DNA from: Bacteroidales bacterium
Lineage (GTDB): Bacteria > Bacteroidota > Bacteroidia > Bacteroidales > GCA-2748055
Direction of reading: 5' to 3'
Length of the DNA stretch: 64,000 nt
Assembly (NCBI GenBank): GCA_021738565.1
Contig: JAIPBT010000015.1
Location: forward strand, 1 to 64,000
Position numbers and translations under genes: made by a program
Shown: in pieces, positions 27,964-36,666 of the stretch
Numbering within the stretch: position 1 is the first letter of the stretch
Layout: each line of letters begins with the position of its first letter
The notes under the pieces: generated by a model
The model's database searches: none
Seen by the model: only the letters and a program-made list of their open reading frames with translations
Told to the model about the DNA's origin: nothing

Positions 27964-28635
27964 ATGGATATTATACAGAACCTGAAAAATGTCAGATCTT
28001 CGATTCCTTCAAATGTGACCATTGTTGCTGTGTCAAAGACCAAGCCTGTTCAGATGGTAAAGGATCTTTATACTTACGGACACAGGGATTTTGGAGAAAA
28101 CAAGGTTCAGGAGCTGTTGGAAAAATCCGAAGAGCTTCCTGAAGATATACGTTGGCACATGATCGGCCATCTGCAATCCAATAAAGTGAAATATATCGCT
28201 GGTTTTGTGACGCTTATTCATGGGGTAGACAGTCTGAAATTGTTAAATGTGATCAATAAAGAAGGGAGAAAGAGCAACCGTGTAATTGATTGCCTGTTGC
28301 AGGTTCATATCGCTCGTGAAAGCACCAAATTTGGATTTGACGAGCATGAACTCAATGGCCTGTTTGAGGAAAATAACTTGAATGAGCTGGATTTTGTCGG
28401 GATTCGGGGACTTATGGGGATGGCTACTTTTACAGAGGATTTTGAGCTGGTAAGGAAGGAGTTTCAAAATCTAAAACGTATATTTGATCAATTGAAGGAG
28501 AATCGGTTCAGGGAACAACAGGGGTTCTCAATACTGTCTATGGGTATGTCAGCTGATTACCACACAGCAGTTGAAGAAGGGAGCAACATGATCCGGGTGG
28601 GAAGCACAATTTTTGGCGAAAGGAATTATACATAA
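27964..28635 (+). CDS. YggS family pyridoxal phosphate homeostasis protein
   Basis: PLP-binding protein (PLPBP family) of 223 aa, a single alanine-racemase-like barrel without known enzyme activity, needed for vitamin B6 and amino acid balance. The PLP lysine is in VAVSKTKP (near residue 24); GENKVQE, WHMIGHLQSNK and GMSADYHTAVEEGS are family signatures. It starts 3 bp after DUF1015 and ends 13 bp before the next start, so it belongs to the ser transcript. Confidence 0.93.
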   Translation: MDIIQNLKNVRSSIPSNVTIVAVSKTKPVQMVKDLYTYGHRDFGENKVQELLEKSEELPEDIRWHMIGHLQSNKVKYIAGFVTLIHGVDSLKLLNVINKEGRKSNRVIDCLLQVHIARESTKFGFDEHELNGLFEENNLNELDFVGIRGLMGMATFTEDFELVRKEFQNLKRIFDQLKENRFREQQGFSILSMGMSADYHTAVEEGSNMIRVGSTIFGERNYT

Positions 28636-28648
28636 CTATTGTTTTGAT

Positions 28649-29626
28649 ATGGTGGATCTTTCAGTAAAATATGCAGGATTGGATTTAAAAAGTCCGCTTG
28701 TTGTCTCCAGCAGCGGGCTGACAAGTTCTGTAAACAGAATTAAGAAAATTGCCCGGGCTGGTGCGGGGGCAGTTGTTCTTAAATCTCTTTTCGAGGAACA
28801 GATTGAATACGAAATCGGGCAGATGGAAACTGGTGATGGTTATCCGGAAGCAGCCGACTACCTGAAGGCATATGCGCGTGAAAATTCAGTGAGCAATTAC
28901 TTGCAACTCATCAGGGATGCTAAAGATGCGGTAAACATACCTGTGATCGCAAGCGTGAATTGCTATTCAAGTGATGAATGGACGGATTTTACTGCAAAAA
29001 TGGAGGAAGCTGGTGCAGATGCACTTGAACTCAATATATATTTTATTGCCAATGATAAGCACAAGGATCCGAGGGAATATGAACAAGCATACCTGAATAT
29101 CGTGGAAGAAGTAAAAAAGAAAGTTACCATTCCAGTAATCATTAAATTGGGAATGCATTTTACCAACCTGTCGTGGATGGCAGAACAATTGTCCATAAGA
29201 GGAGCTTCCGGAATAGTCCTTTTCAATCGATTTTATGCACCGGATATAAATACGGATGATTTTACTATGGGCGCATCGGCGGTGCTAAGTACACCCGCTG
29301 AGATCCGTAATTCACTGAGATGGGTGGGCATCATTTCTTCGGAAGTGGATAAGCTGGATATTGCAGCATCAACCGGAGTTCATAACGGATTGGGTGCTGT
29401 CAAGCAAATTCTTGCCGGTGCTGAAGCTGTTCAGGTATGCTCTGTGCTCTACAGGAATGGTGTTGAATATTTGCGTAACATTATTGCAGAACTTAAAAAC
29501 TGGATGGAAAAGAAACAGTACCAGTCCATCAGTGAATTCAAGGGAAAGATGAACTATTCATCAATTAAGGATCCTGCTATCTACGAAAGGGCACAGTTCA
29601 TTAAATATTTTTCAAAACTGCATTGA
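28649..29626 (+). CDS. Dihydroorotate dehydrogenase-like FMN protein
   Basis: TIM-barrel protein of 325 aa similar to class 1 dihydroorotate dehydrogenases (LKSPLVVSSSGLT, VIASVNCYSSDEW, ADALELNIYF, VIIKLG, GAEAVQVCSVLYRNG). In this uncharacterised subfamily the catalytic loop is not obviously standard, so pyrimidine synthesis should not be assumed. I start at ATG 28649, giving MVDLSVKYAGLDLKSP; an extension of 12 codons overlapping yggS is less family-like. It converges on the HEAT-like gene with 3 bp between stops. Confidence 0.85.
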   Translation: MVDLSVKYAGLDLKSPLVVSSSGLTSSVNRIKKIARAGAGAVVLKSLFEEQIEYEIGQMETGDGYPEAADYLKAYARENSVSNYLQLIRDAKDAVNIPVIASVNCYSSDEWTDFTAKMEEAGADALELNIYFIANDKHKDPREYEQAYLNIVEEVKKKVTIPVIIKLGMHFTNLSWMAEQLSIRGASGIVLFNRFYAPDINTDDFTMGASAVLSTPAEIRNSLRWVGIISSEVDKLDIAASTGVHNGLGAVKQILAGAEAVQVCSVLYRNGVEYLRNIIAELKNWMEKKQYQSISEFKGKMNYSSIKDPAIYERAQFIKYFSKLH

Positions 29627-29629
29627 TGC

Positions 29630-30169
29630 TTAGAAATTTTTGACAGTATTGATGAGTTCATTTATCAGCGCTTTCTTATGTTCCGTTGCCCTGGGAACAG
29701 CATCCTGTAATCTGGCCAGCAACCTTGCTGTTTCTTCATCGGTCAGTTCACTTAAATGATTCTCTATAACGGTAAGGGCCTCAACAGCAACGAGATATTC
29801 CTCCCTGATCAACAGGTCTGTGAACAGCCCCGTATATTTCGCATAATTTAACCCGCTTTGCCAGCAGGAGGAAACAAGGTGGTGCCTGATGTCCTTAAGA
29901 CTGCTGTCTTTTATAGCACGTATCACATAGGGCACCGACTCATTCTGTTTAAGGTCATTGATCAGGTCAATACAGGCGCCCAGGATCTCATTGTCATCCG
30001 CATTCAGCAGAAGGTCAAAGATTTCAGGCAGGAAAATGATTTTTCCATGATCCCTGATCTCATTTATTGTAGTTATGATCGCTGAAGAGTTTCCTGACCT
30101 CAGAATGCTGATGGTCTTCTTTTCAGATTCCTTATCTGAATGTTGGGAGGATTTTGCTGTGCTTTCCAT
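29630..30169 (-). CDS. HEAT-like helical repeat protein, hypothetical
   Basis: 179 aa, cytosolic, no signal or membrane segment. After a polar tail (1-17) it is a series of about 35-residue helical pairs (LPEIFDLLLNADDNEILGAC, VPYVIRAIKDSSLKDIRHHL), suggesting HEAT/armadillo-type protein binding. Single gene on the minus strand; a family B repeat begins 7 bp upstream of its start. No specific function recognised. Confidence 0.7.
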   Translation of the reverse strand: MESTAKSSQHSDKESEKKTISILRSGNSSAIITTINEIRDHGKIIFLPEIFDLLLNADDNEILGACIDLINDLKQNESVPYVIRAIKDSSLKDIRHHLVSSCWQSGLNYAKYTGLFTDLLIREEYLVAVEALTVIENHLSELTDEETARLLARLQDAVPRATEHKKALINELINTVKNF

Positions 30170-30175
30170 TTTTTT

Positions 30176-30302
30176 AATTAGTGTCAGAATAAAAACTAAT
30201 ATTATTTTGTCTTGCTTGAAAAGAAAGAGACAAGAGCATCCCGAAGCTATTGGCGTTTTAGCTTCGCTGAGCTCGTAAACCCGGTTCTTTCAAGCACTAA
30301 TT
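30176..30302 (+). repeat. Family B dispersed repeat, copy 4
   Basis: Compact copy of 127 bp with perfect ends: AATTAGTGTCAG on the left and CAAGCACTAATT on the right. The internal part is diverged and lacks the full ATCCCGAT hairpin, but keeps AGCATCCCGAAGC and TTGGCGTTTTAGCTTCG segments. The right end overlaps the last bases of the adjacent TPR gene, supplying its TAG stop (30297-30299). Confidence 0.8.
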
Positions 30303-31499
30303 GCATAATCTTTGAATATAAGAGATGGCCTCTTTTTTACCGTACTGAAAGGATTTTTTGAAGTTAAAACATGCAATATCCTTTTTATTTAGTTCAAGAT
30401 CGGCAATTCCCTTGGCAAACCAGGTATCAGCATTTTCAGGATCAAGGTCAAGTGCCATGGAATAGTCCCTTTCTGCAAATTTATACATCTTTGTGGCTGC
30501 ATAAGACAGTCCCCTGTTGTAAAAATATTCCGAAACGCCCTGATCCAGTTCAAGGGCCTTGTTAAATGATGAAATGGCATTGATGTATTTTTTCTGATGC
30601 ATGTATACCTTCCCGATTTCATTGTATCCACCAGCATTACCAGGGAATAATTGTATATATGAACTTAAAACCGTTACAGCTTCTTCATATTTCTCCAGGT
30701 GCATCAGGATCTTACCGTAAATCAAGTAATGCGGGAATTCATCCGGAGCCTGGCGGAGGAGTTTACTGCAATCTGCTTCTGCTTCTAAGTAATTACCCTC
30801 GTTTGTATACAGTTCTATTCTTAATTTAAGAGAAGCTGTGTTTCTGTAGTCAGACCTGATCGAAACATCAAGGGCTTCCTTTGCAGCTTTATTATTACCG
30901 GTAGCAAGGTAGATTTCGGCAATTTTCTGGTTGACCGTTGTTCGATTAAAACCTTTTATATGCAGATCATTCAGGATGTTCAGCGCTTCAAGGTATTTTC
31001 CGTTTGATTTAAGGTAATTTGCTTCCTGAAGTAGTAAATCATAAGCGTTGTACCATTCCCGCTCTTTCCAGAGATTTTTCCATGCAGATGTATGCTCAAT
31101 CAGTGTTAGGTCTTTGTCAAGCAGCAACTCTTTTTCCGGTTTTTTAAAGGATGAACCCAAATGTTGCCTTAAATATTTCACAGAAAGTTCGGGATGGTTC
31201 AATCTTGCTTCGCATTTCGCCAGCATCAGGCTGCTCCTGGCCCCCGCTCTCTTGTTAACCAACAGAAAGTCGGGTATGGCCTTGTCGTACATTTTTGTTT
31301 CATAATAGCACATACCACGCTGGTAAAGCGCGTCGAGATCATAGGGATTTTCCGAGATCTCTTCATCCAGGATCTCAATCGCTGGTCCATAATCTCCGTT
31401 TTTCATCAATGCCCTTGCCTCCAGGTATCGATCAATAACCTGCTGGCTTGAAATATCCTGAAATAAAACGCTTAGGATAATGATTGCAATTACTCTCAT
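30297..31499 (-). CDS. Exported TPR-repeat protein
   Basis: 400 aa with a signal peptide (1 to about 19, FQDISSQQ). About nine tetratricopeptide repeats follow (for example YDLDALYQRGMCYYETKMYD and YFYNRGLSYAATKMYKFAER). Its ATG overlaps the stop of the T9SS cargo-like gene (ATGA overlap, 31496-31499), implying coupled translation and a shared envelope role. The stop lies inside the end of family B copy 4, so the native C-terminus may have been slightly changed. Confidence 0.82.
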   Translation of the reverse strand: MRVIAIIILSVLFQDISSQQVIDRYLEARALMKNGDYGPAIEILDEEISENPYDLDALYQRGMCYYETKMYDKAIPDFLLVNKRAGARSSLMLAKCEARLNHPELSVKYLRQHLGSSFKKPEKELLLDKDLTLIEHTSAWKNLWKEREWYNAYDLLLQEANYLKSNGKYLEALNILNDLHIKGFNRTTVNQKIAEIYLATGNNKAAKEALDVSIRSDYRNTASLKLRIELYTNEGNYLEAEADCSKLLRQAPDEFPHYLIYGKILMHLEKYEEAVTVLSSYIQLFPGNAGGYNEIGKVYMHQKKYINAISSFNKALELDQGVSEYFYNRGLSYAATKMYKFAERDYSMALDLDPENADTWFAKGIADLELNKKDIACFNFKKSFQYGKKEAISYIQRLCN

Positions 31500-34156
31500 T
31501 TTTCTATAAAACCATCATTTTTATCTCCTGAAAATACATAAATGAAACCTGTTAGGGTATAAGATTCCAATCCGCTTAAACGGGGTTCAAAAACTTCACA
31601 TATGTAATAATAGACACCGGGTGCTACCAGCTGGTCAGTACCCATGATCTTTCCGTCCCATTGAATGCCAGGATCATTGGTTTGGAAAACCAACAACCCC
31701 CATCTGTTAAACAGTTGAAAATCAACTTTTTCAACATATGCTGTTTTTAACGGGATATAAAGATCGTTTGTATTATCGTCGTTCGGACTGAACACATTAG
31801 GCAGCACATAGTTTGAACATTCATCCAGACACAGCTGCACGGATTCTTTTGACCTGTTTTGCATGGAATCAAGCGCAATTATATAATAACAACCTGTAAG
31901 GGATGCATTTGTCTTAATATCAATATATGAAGTTTCGGTTTTGTCATCTGTTTTAAATATAAGTGAATCTATTCGATCTTCTCTGTTGGGCGTGTAATTG
32001 TAATAAAGTTCATAACCCTCAACATCCCCGAGGCAGGAATCTGATAAAAATCCCCAGTTAAGCTGATTGTAAAATTCATCACAGAACGATTGCCCCTGCA
32101 AATATGGCGTGCATGGCCGAATGGTATCTATTGGCCGGGTGCAGTTGATATGGCTGTAGTTCACATTCTCAAAGAGGTCCCCCTCAATGATGCGCCAGCC
32201 CGTGCTTTTTATCCTGTAGCAGTATTCCACACCATTTTTCAGTCCTGTATCGGTGTAAACCGGAGCTGTTGTATATCCGATAGAATCAAATGCTCCGACG
32301 CTGTTATTCAGCCGGTAGATCGTATAATCGTAATTGATCCATGGAACATTTTTCCGCATGGTCATTTTAATCTGATTATCCTCACCAACAAGATCCGGAT
32401 AAAAGGATGAAGCTCTTTCAAGTCGCGATGTATCACTGATCGGGAACTTGTTACCGGGCTCATTGTTGTAAAGGGCAATAGTATATGAATAGCCGCGATA
32501 AGTATCAACGGTATTTGAGTCAATTTCTGAATATATATTTGAATCGGTAAAAATAGTGTCACTTATATTCGTAGTATTTTTCAGAAATACTTTATCCGAT
32601 TCTTTTCTGTAAAGTCCCTGGCTTCTTGAAATTACATATTGATACGGTCCGTTGGCAGGTATTGTGTCCAGGTCCTCCGGCATTGCCCAGCGGACATCTA
32701 TTTCACCATCTCCGGTGTCTTCGGTTACACTGACCTGCAGTAAGGCCGGTAATCCCGCGACCAGGGGTGAACATGCTTCACCACTCGGCAAGCTTAATGC
32801 ACCATCCGGGTAAATGGATGCGATCATATAACAAAATTCTGTTCCCTGGTTCAGGCCCTGTCCCCTTCCATCATCTACAAATCTTGTTTGAGACCGTCTT
32901 TTTATATCAGTTATTGGCCTGTAATCTGTGTAGGAAGGCACTCCGGTTACGCATGAATCAGGCGTATAACCTGATGGTCCTTCTCTCCTGAAAATTCGAT
33001 AACCAGTAACATACGGGCATGGATCAGGATCCCAGTTCAGGGTGATGCTGTTCGATGCAGGTGTAAGTTCCGGTGTATCAGGTGGGGATCCAATTACCTT
33101 AATTCTTACATTCTTGAGGTCAACGAGCTGTGTTTCAGGATTGTTGTCCTCTGCTTTAAATACAACGGTATAGTCTTGCTCCCTGACATGGCTGCAATTT
33201 GTCTCCCATTTGAAAAAGCCTTCATTGAATCCGAAGTCGGCATCCGGACTAAAGGAGTCGAAAAATGCCGGATTGTTTTGAACTTCAAAGGGTCCGCCTG
33301 TTGCATTCAAATAAACAGAATCAAGGTCATAATCCCTGGCAACAACATTAAATTCGATCAATGTTCCAGCTTCCACGCAATAGTCATACAAGCTGTCGAT
33401 ATAAGGTTTGTTGTTGTCCGTTTCGAATACTTCGATCTGCATATCCCTCACGATATTGCCAATCTTGACACCTTCTCTCCATTCTTCGATGTCAATAGCG
33501 ATGTTGTAAATACCTGTTTCATCAGGGGTGATCCAGAAAAGGTCACCAGTATAAGGGTCTATGTACAATGTGTCAGTGGCATACGGGAGTTCATAGCCCT
33601 CAATTGGGTTGCCATCTTCTTCCGTACATACGGTGAGTTTGTATGAAATGCTGTCTCCGTCAGGATCATAAGCTGAAGGATTATGAATGAATACCTGGTT
33701 CAAAGCCGCACGGTCTATTGGATCGCTGAGCAGGACCGGGGTTGAATTCGTTCCGATGGCAGGATTGATCGCAATGGTCGTTTTGATGGAAAATACTACA
33801 TTTACTGAGTTGGGGATGTTTTTAACCCCAAGGTTCCTGTTTGGATCCTGTACGATAATTTCGTAGGTGCCCGATCCCGGGAAAGTGTGCCTGGTTGTAT
33901 AAATGTTTTTCTGATAATTTCCGGGTAATTTTTCTATACTGATCCTTGGCGCAGTAGATATGGTATTGTCACCCCATTGTACCTCCAGCGAAGATCTGTC
34001 GGCCTGGCTCAGGGTATACGTGAAGGTGGTGATCAGAATCTCGTATGTAAATTCATCAAGCTGTTTCAGTGTAATTTCACCTGCCCGGTTATGTGTTGCC
34101 CATAACTGATTGAGAATTAACAACAATAAAAATATTGTAGGTACAATTCTTTTCAT
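31496..34156 (-). CDS. Large exported protein with type IX secretion (gliding-type) C-terminal domain
   Basis: 886 aa. The signal peptide (1-20) is followed by ATHNRAGEITL, a typical start of Bacteroidota gliding-associated repeat proteins. Cadherin/Ig-like and fibronectin III-like beta domains fill the middle (PKITLNWDP-type segments, YRIFRREGPSGY). The end (about 795-886) is a type B T9SS sorting domain: LPNVFSPNDDNTNDLY, FNRWGLLVFQT, WDGK, APGVYYYI. It is therefore predicted to cross the outer membrane by T9SS and sit on the surface or be released. Its stop overlaps the TPR gene start. Confidence 0.9.
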   Translation of the reverse strand: MKRIVPTIFLLLLILNQLWATHNRAGEITLKQLDEFTYEILITTFTYTLSQADRSSLEVQWGDNTISTAPRISIEKLPGNYQKNIYTTRHTFPGSGTYEIIVQDPNRNLGVKNIPNSVNVVFSIKTTIAINPAIGTNSTPVLLSDPIDRAALNQVFIHNPSAYDPDGDSISYKLTVCTEEDGNPIEGYELPYATDTLYIDPYTGDLFWITPDETGIYNIAIDIEEWREGVKIGNIVRDMQIEVFETDNNKPYIDSLYDYCVEAGTLIEFNVVARDYDLDSVYLNATGGPFEVQNNPAFFDSFSPDADFGFNEGFFKWETNCSHVREQDYTVVFKAEDNNPETQLVDLKNVRIKVIGSPPDTPELTPASNSITLNWDPDPCPYVTGYRIFRREGPSGYTPDSCVTGVPSYTDYRPITDIKRRSQTRFVDDGRGQGLNQGTEFCYMIASIYPDGALSLPSGEACSPLVAGLPALLQVSVTEDTGDGEIDVRWAMPEDLDTIPANGPYQYVISRSQGLYRKESDKVFLKNTTNISDTIFTDSNIYSEIDSNTVDTYRGYSYTIALYNNEPGNKFPISDTSRLERASSFYPDLVGEDNQIKMTMRKNVPWINYDYTIYRLNNSVGAFDSIGYTTAPVYTDTGLKNGVEYCYRIKSTGWRIIEGDLFENVNYSHINCTRPIDTIRPCTPYLQGQSFCDEFYNQLNWGFLSDSCLGDVEGYELYYNYTPNREDRIDSLIFKTDDKTETSYIDIKTNASLTGCYYIIALDSMQNRSKESVQLCLDECSNYVLPNVFSPNDDNTNDLYIPLKTAYVEKVDFQLFNRWGLLVFQTNDPGIQWDGKIMGTDQLVAPGVYYYICEVFEPRLSGLESYTLTGFIYVFSGDKNDGFIEK

Positions 34157-34163
34157 TCTCTCG

Positions 34164-34655
34164 CTAAAGCTTCAGTAATTCTTCTTTATGCCTGGCATCA
34201 AATTTTATTCCCTTTTCCTTTTTTGTCCCGGAGTAAATCAGCAGGTTTGTTTGATCTGTAAAAATATCTGTTAACAATGCATTGTAAAGGTACAAAGTTT
34301 TCGGTTTCTCATTCAATTTAACACGCATTTTGATGGTCATCGCAAGCTCATCGAAATTAACAGTAACGGGATTTGCGGACAATTCTACATTCTCGCTGTT
34401 AATCTCTATTTTGAAGGAGGATCGGAAGTATGAATTGAACCATTTGTTATTGAATACATTGACGGTTTTGAGATCGGTAAATTCTCCATGGTAATGAAAA
34501 TAGGCCGTTTCCCAGTCATCAACAAAAGTATTTATCCTTATGAACATGCTATCGTCACTGAAGCTAATGTTGGTTACGGAAACATGAATGGGGTGTGCAT
34601 ACACTCTTATCAGTGCAAACAATGTAACGATTATTAAAATTAAAAACCTTTTCAT
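34164..34655 (-). CDS. DUF6702-like exported protein
   Basis: 163 aa with a signal peptide (1-19, ALIRVYA) followed by HPIHVSVTNISF, typical of a small exported Bacteroidota family. Beta-rich afterwards. I start at ATG 34655, which gives a clean signal peptide; a longer reading to 34769 crosses the family A repeat and is rejected. It is divergent from the HupE/UreJ-like gene; these two families often co-occur and the mature N-terminal histidines suggest a metal link (inference). 7 bp upstream of the cargo-like gene in the transcript. Confidence 0.8.
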   Translation of the reverse strand: MKRFLILIIVTLFALIRVYAHPIHVSVTNISFSDDSMFIRINTFVDDWETAYFHYHGEFTDLKTVNVFNNKWFNSYFRSSFKIEINSENVELSANPVTVNFDELAMTIKMRVKLNEKPKTLYLYNALLTDIFTDQTNLLIYSGTKKEKGIKFDARHKEELLKL

Positions 34656-34758
34656 CTGGTTATTTATTAATTTTTTACATGTCAGATATCCTGCTCCGAA
34701 GTATATCGGGGTAGCTTGCCATGATAGTTTATTATCAAAGAAAATTAACACAAGAAGT

Positions 34759-34822
34759 GAACCCCTCATGCACTATCGTTCGCAAAAGGTAATAAAAATA
34801 ACATGAAGGTTCCATGGCATTA
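34759..34822 (-). repeat. Family A intergenic repeat, inverted copy
   Basis: Reverse complement of the hairpin half of the units at 1-264: shared blocks include TTAATGCCATGGAACC and TTGCGAACGATAGTGCATGAGGG. The arms are imperfect here. It lies between the divergent DUF6702 and HupE genes. Only about 64 bp are shared; the upstream part of the family A unit is absent. Confidence 0.8.
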
Positions 34823-34917
34823 ATATTTAAATTGTCATTTATTTGAGTTAATAATTATTTGGAATACAGACGCTTAACTAAATTATTTTCTGATGAAATA
34901 ATTATAAGCATGTGTGT

Positions 34918-34933
34918 TCCGCCAATCGGCGGA
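34918..34933. other. Short perfect palindrome TCCGCC-AATC-GGCGGA
   Basis: A 6-bp GC-rich stem with a 4-nt loop, in an otherwise AT-rich 335-bp divergent spacer (34656-34990), 58 bp before the HupE start. It could be an operator for the divergent pair or a fragment of another dispersed repeat. Confidence 0.5.
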
Positions 34934-34990
34934 TCATGGCCCGGTTCTTTATGTAAATTTACACTAAACTTGTATCGAAATAAATTAAAT

Positions 34991-35572
34991 ATGTCAGTTT
35001 TTGAATTATACTTACGGTTGGGGATCGATCATATACTGGATTTCCAAGGGTATGATCACATTCTTTTTATCATGACTCTTTGTGCTGTATACAGGGTAAA
35101 GGAATGGAAGAAAGTGCTGGTCCTGATCACTGCATTTACACTGGGGCATTCTACTACCCTGGTACTTGCCTCGCTAAAGCTAATCAGTATTGATACAGGA
35201 CTGATAGAGTTTCTCATTCCGTTGACCATTTTTATCACTGCGTTGGCCAATGCGATCTATCGATATGAAAAGGCAGGACGCATGCTCCATTTGATAAAAT
35301 ACTTGGCAGCATTGTTCTTCGGACTGATCCATGGCCTTGGATTTTCACTTTATCTGAGGAGCCTGCTTGGATCAGCGGAATCCATTGTCCTGCCGCTCTT
35401 TTCCTTCAACCTTGGGATTGAAATTGGGCAGATCATGATCGTTGTTTTCATCATGTTGGTTACCTGGATCATTGTAAACCTTTTTAAATCCCCGAGGAGG
35501 GAATGGAACCTGGTGTTATCAGGAGTAGCGCTAGGTATCTCCTTTTTGCTAATGATGGAAAGAATCCCTTGA
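34991..35572 (+). CDS. HupE/UreJ family membrane protein
   Basis: 193 aa, about six membrane helices. The N-terminal signature DHILDFQGYDHILF carries the Asp/His set of the HupE/UreJ metal (Ni, Co or Cu) permease family; a second histidine cluster is in GLIHGLGF. I start at ATG 34991, because the upstream in-frame extension includes the palindrome and no family sequence. Divergent from the DUF6702 gene. Transported metal unknown; no hydrogenase or urease genes nearby. Confidence 0.85.
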   Translation: MSVFELYLRLGIDHILDFQGYDHILFIMTLCAVYRVKEWKKVLVLITAFTLGHSTTLVLASLKLISIDTGLIEFLIPLTIFITALANAIYRYEKAGRMLHLIKYLAALFFGLIHGLGFSLYLRSLLGSAESIVLPLFSFNLGIEIGQIMIVVFIMLVTWIIVNLFKSPRREWNLVLSGVALGISFLLMMERIP

Positions 35573-35620
35573 TCCACGGAAAATGAGTGCTATGAATGCT
35601 ATCAATATAAGAAAGTTGTG

Positions 35621-36529
35621 ATGGGAAATTGGGATAATGATGTTAAGGATTACCGCACGTTTCTTCGCCTTGAAAAGGGGTTATCGGAAAACTCCGTGGA
35701 TGCCTATCAAAAGGATGTAAGGAAACTTATCAGGTTCCTGGAACTAAATGATACAACATTGCTTCCCGGAGAAATCACCCCTGATTTGCTGCATAATTTT
35801 GTTGCATGGCTGAAAGAGACAGGCTTGAGTGGACGTACGCAATCAAGGATCATCTCGGGCATAAGAAGTTTTTTCAGCTTTCTTGAGATGGAAGAAAGGA
35901 TAGGTAAAAATCCTGCTTTAACACTTGAAAGTCCACGAATTGCCAGAATACTACCTGAAGTTCTCACCGTGGAAGAAATTGACAGGTTGTTTTCCGGGAT
36001 CGACCTCAGCAAGCCGGAGGGCAGGAGAAACAGGGCCATGCTTGAATTGCTCTATTCCTGTGGTTTGCGGGTAAGTGAGCTGACTGGACTAAAGATATCT
36101 GATGTTTATCCCGACGAAGGATTTGTCAGGATTGTTGGGAAGGGCGATAAAGAGAGACTTATACCGATCAGCCGGGTGGCACTCAACGAGATCGAAAAAT
36201 ACATGCCTGACAGGAATTCAATGCTCAATATTGATAAGGGAAATACAGATGTGCTTTTTTTGAACAGAAGGGGAAAGCAGCTTACACGTGTCATGATATT
36301 TACCATTGTCAAGGATCTTGCAAGAAAAACAGGACTGAAAAAGACCATCAGTCCCCATACATTCAGGCATTCATTTGCAACACATCTTGTCAACGGAGGG
36401 GCTGATCTGCGGGCCGTACAGGAAATGCTGGGACATGAGTCCATCGTTACCACAGAAATATATACGCATCTTGACAGGGAATATCTTCGCGAAGTAATTA
36501 TCAGCCATCATCCGAGATCAAGAAAATAG
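35621..36529 (+). CDS. xerD: Tyrosine recombinase XerD
   Basis: 302 aa. N-terminal SAM-like core-binding domain (1 to about 105), catalytic domain with Arg in SCGLRVSELTGL (near 150), HTFRHSFATHL, GHESIVTTEIY (nucleophile Tyr near 281) and a C-terminal helix. Resolves chromosome dimers at dif together with XerC. Housekeeping context and canonical length argue against a mobile integrase. ATG 35621 is preferred over the adjacent GTG. No dif-like site was identified. Confidence 0.92.
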   Translation: MGNWDNDVKDYRTFLRLEKGLSENSVDAYQKDVRKLIRFLELNDTTLLPGEITPDLLHNFVAWLKETGLSGRTQSRIISGIRSFFSFLEMEERIGKNPALTLESPRIARILPEVLTVEEIDRLFSGIDLSKPEGRRNRAMLELLYSCGLRVSELTGLKISDVYPDEGFVRIVGKGDKERLIPISRVALNEIEKYMPDRNSMLNIDKGNTDVLFLNRRGKQLTRVMIFTIVKDLARKTGLKKTISPHTFRHSFATHLVNGGADLRAVQEMLGHESIVTTEIYTHLDREYLREVIISHHPRSRK

Positions 36530-36576
36530 ATCGGAATTGGCAGTCAAAACATACAATTATTTAACTTTATTTAGAA

Positions 36577-36605
36577 TTGTTTTAATTTTTTTTTAAATAC
36601 ATTTG
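36577..36605 (+). promoter_or_regulatory. Bacteroidota promoter TTG-N18-TACATTTG for ppdK
   Basis: TTG at 36577-36579 and TACATTTG at 36598-36605 are 18 bp apart, fitting the -33/-7 consensus, 61 bp before the ppdK start. Confidence 0.65.
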
Positions 36606-36666
36606 TACTTTCAAAAAAAATCCTATAGTTAACCAGTTCATTATTAACATTTAAAAGAATATTAGA

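Noticed and set aside
34656-34769. N-terminal extension of the DUF6702-like protein
   Set aside because: It would place a clean signal peptide 38 residues inside the protein and read through the family A repeat.
34859-34990. N-terminal extension of the HupE-like protein
   Set aside because: It encodes no family sequence and crosses a palindrome; ATG 34991 starts the conserved part.
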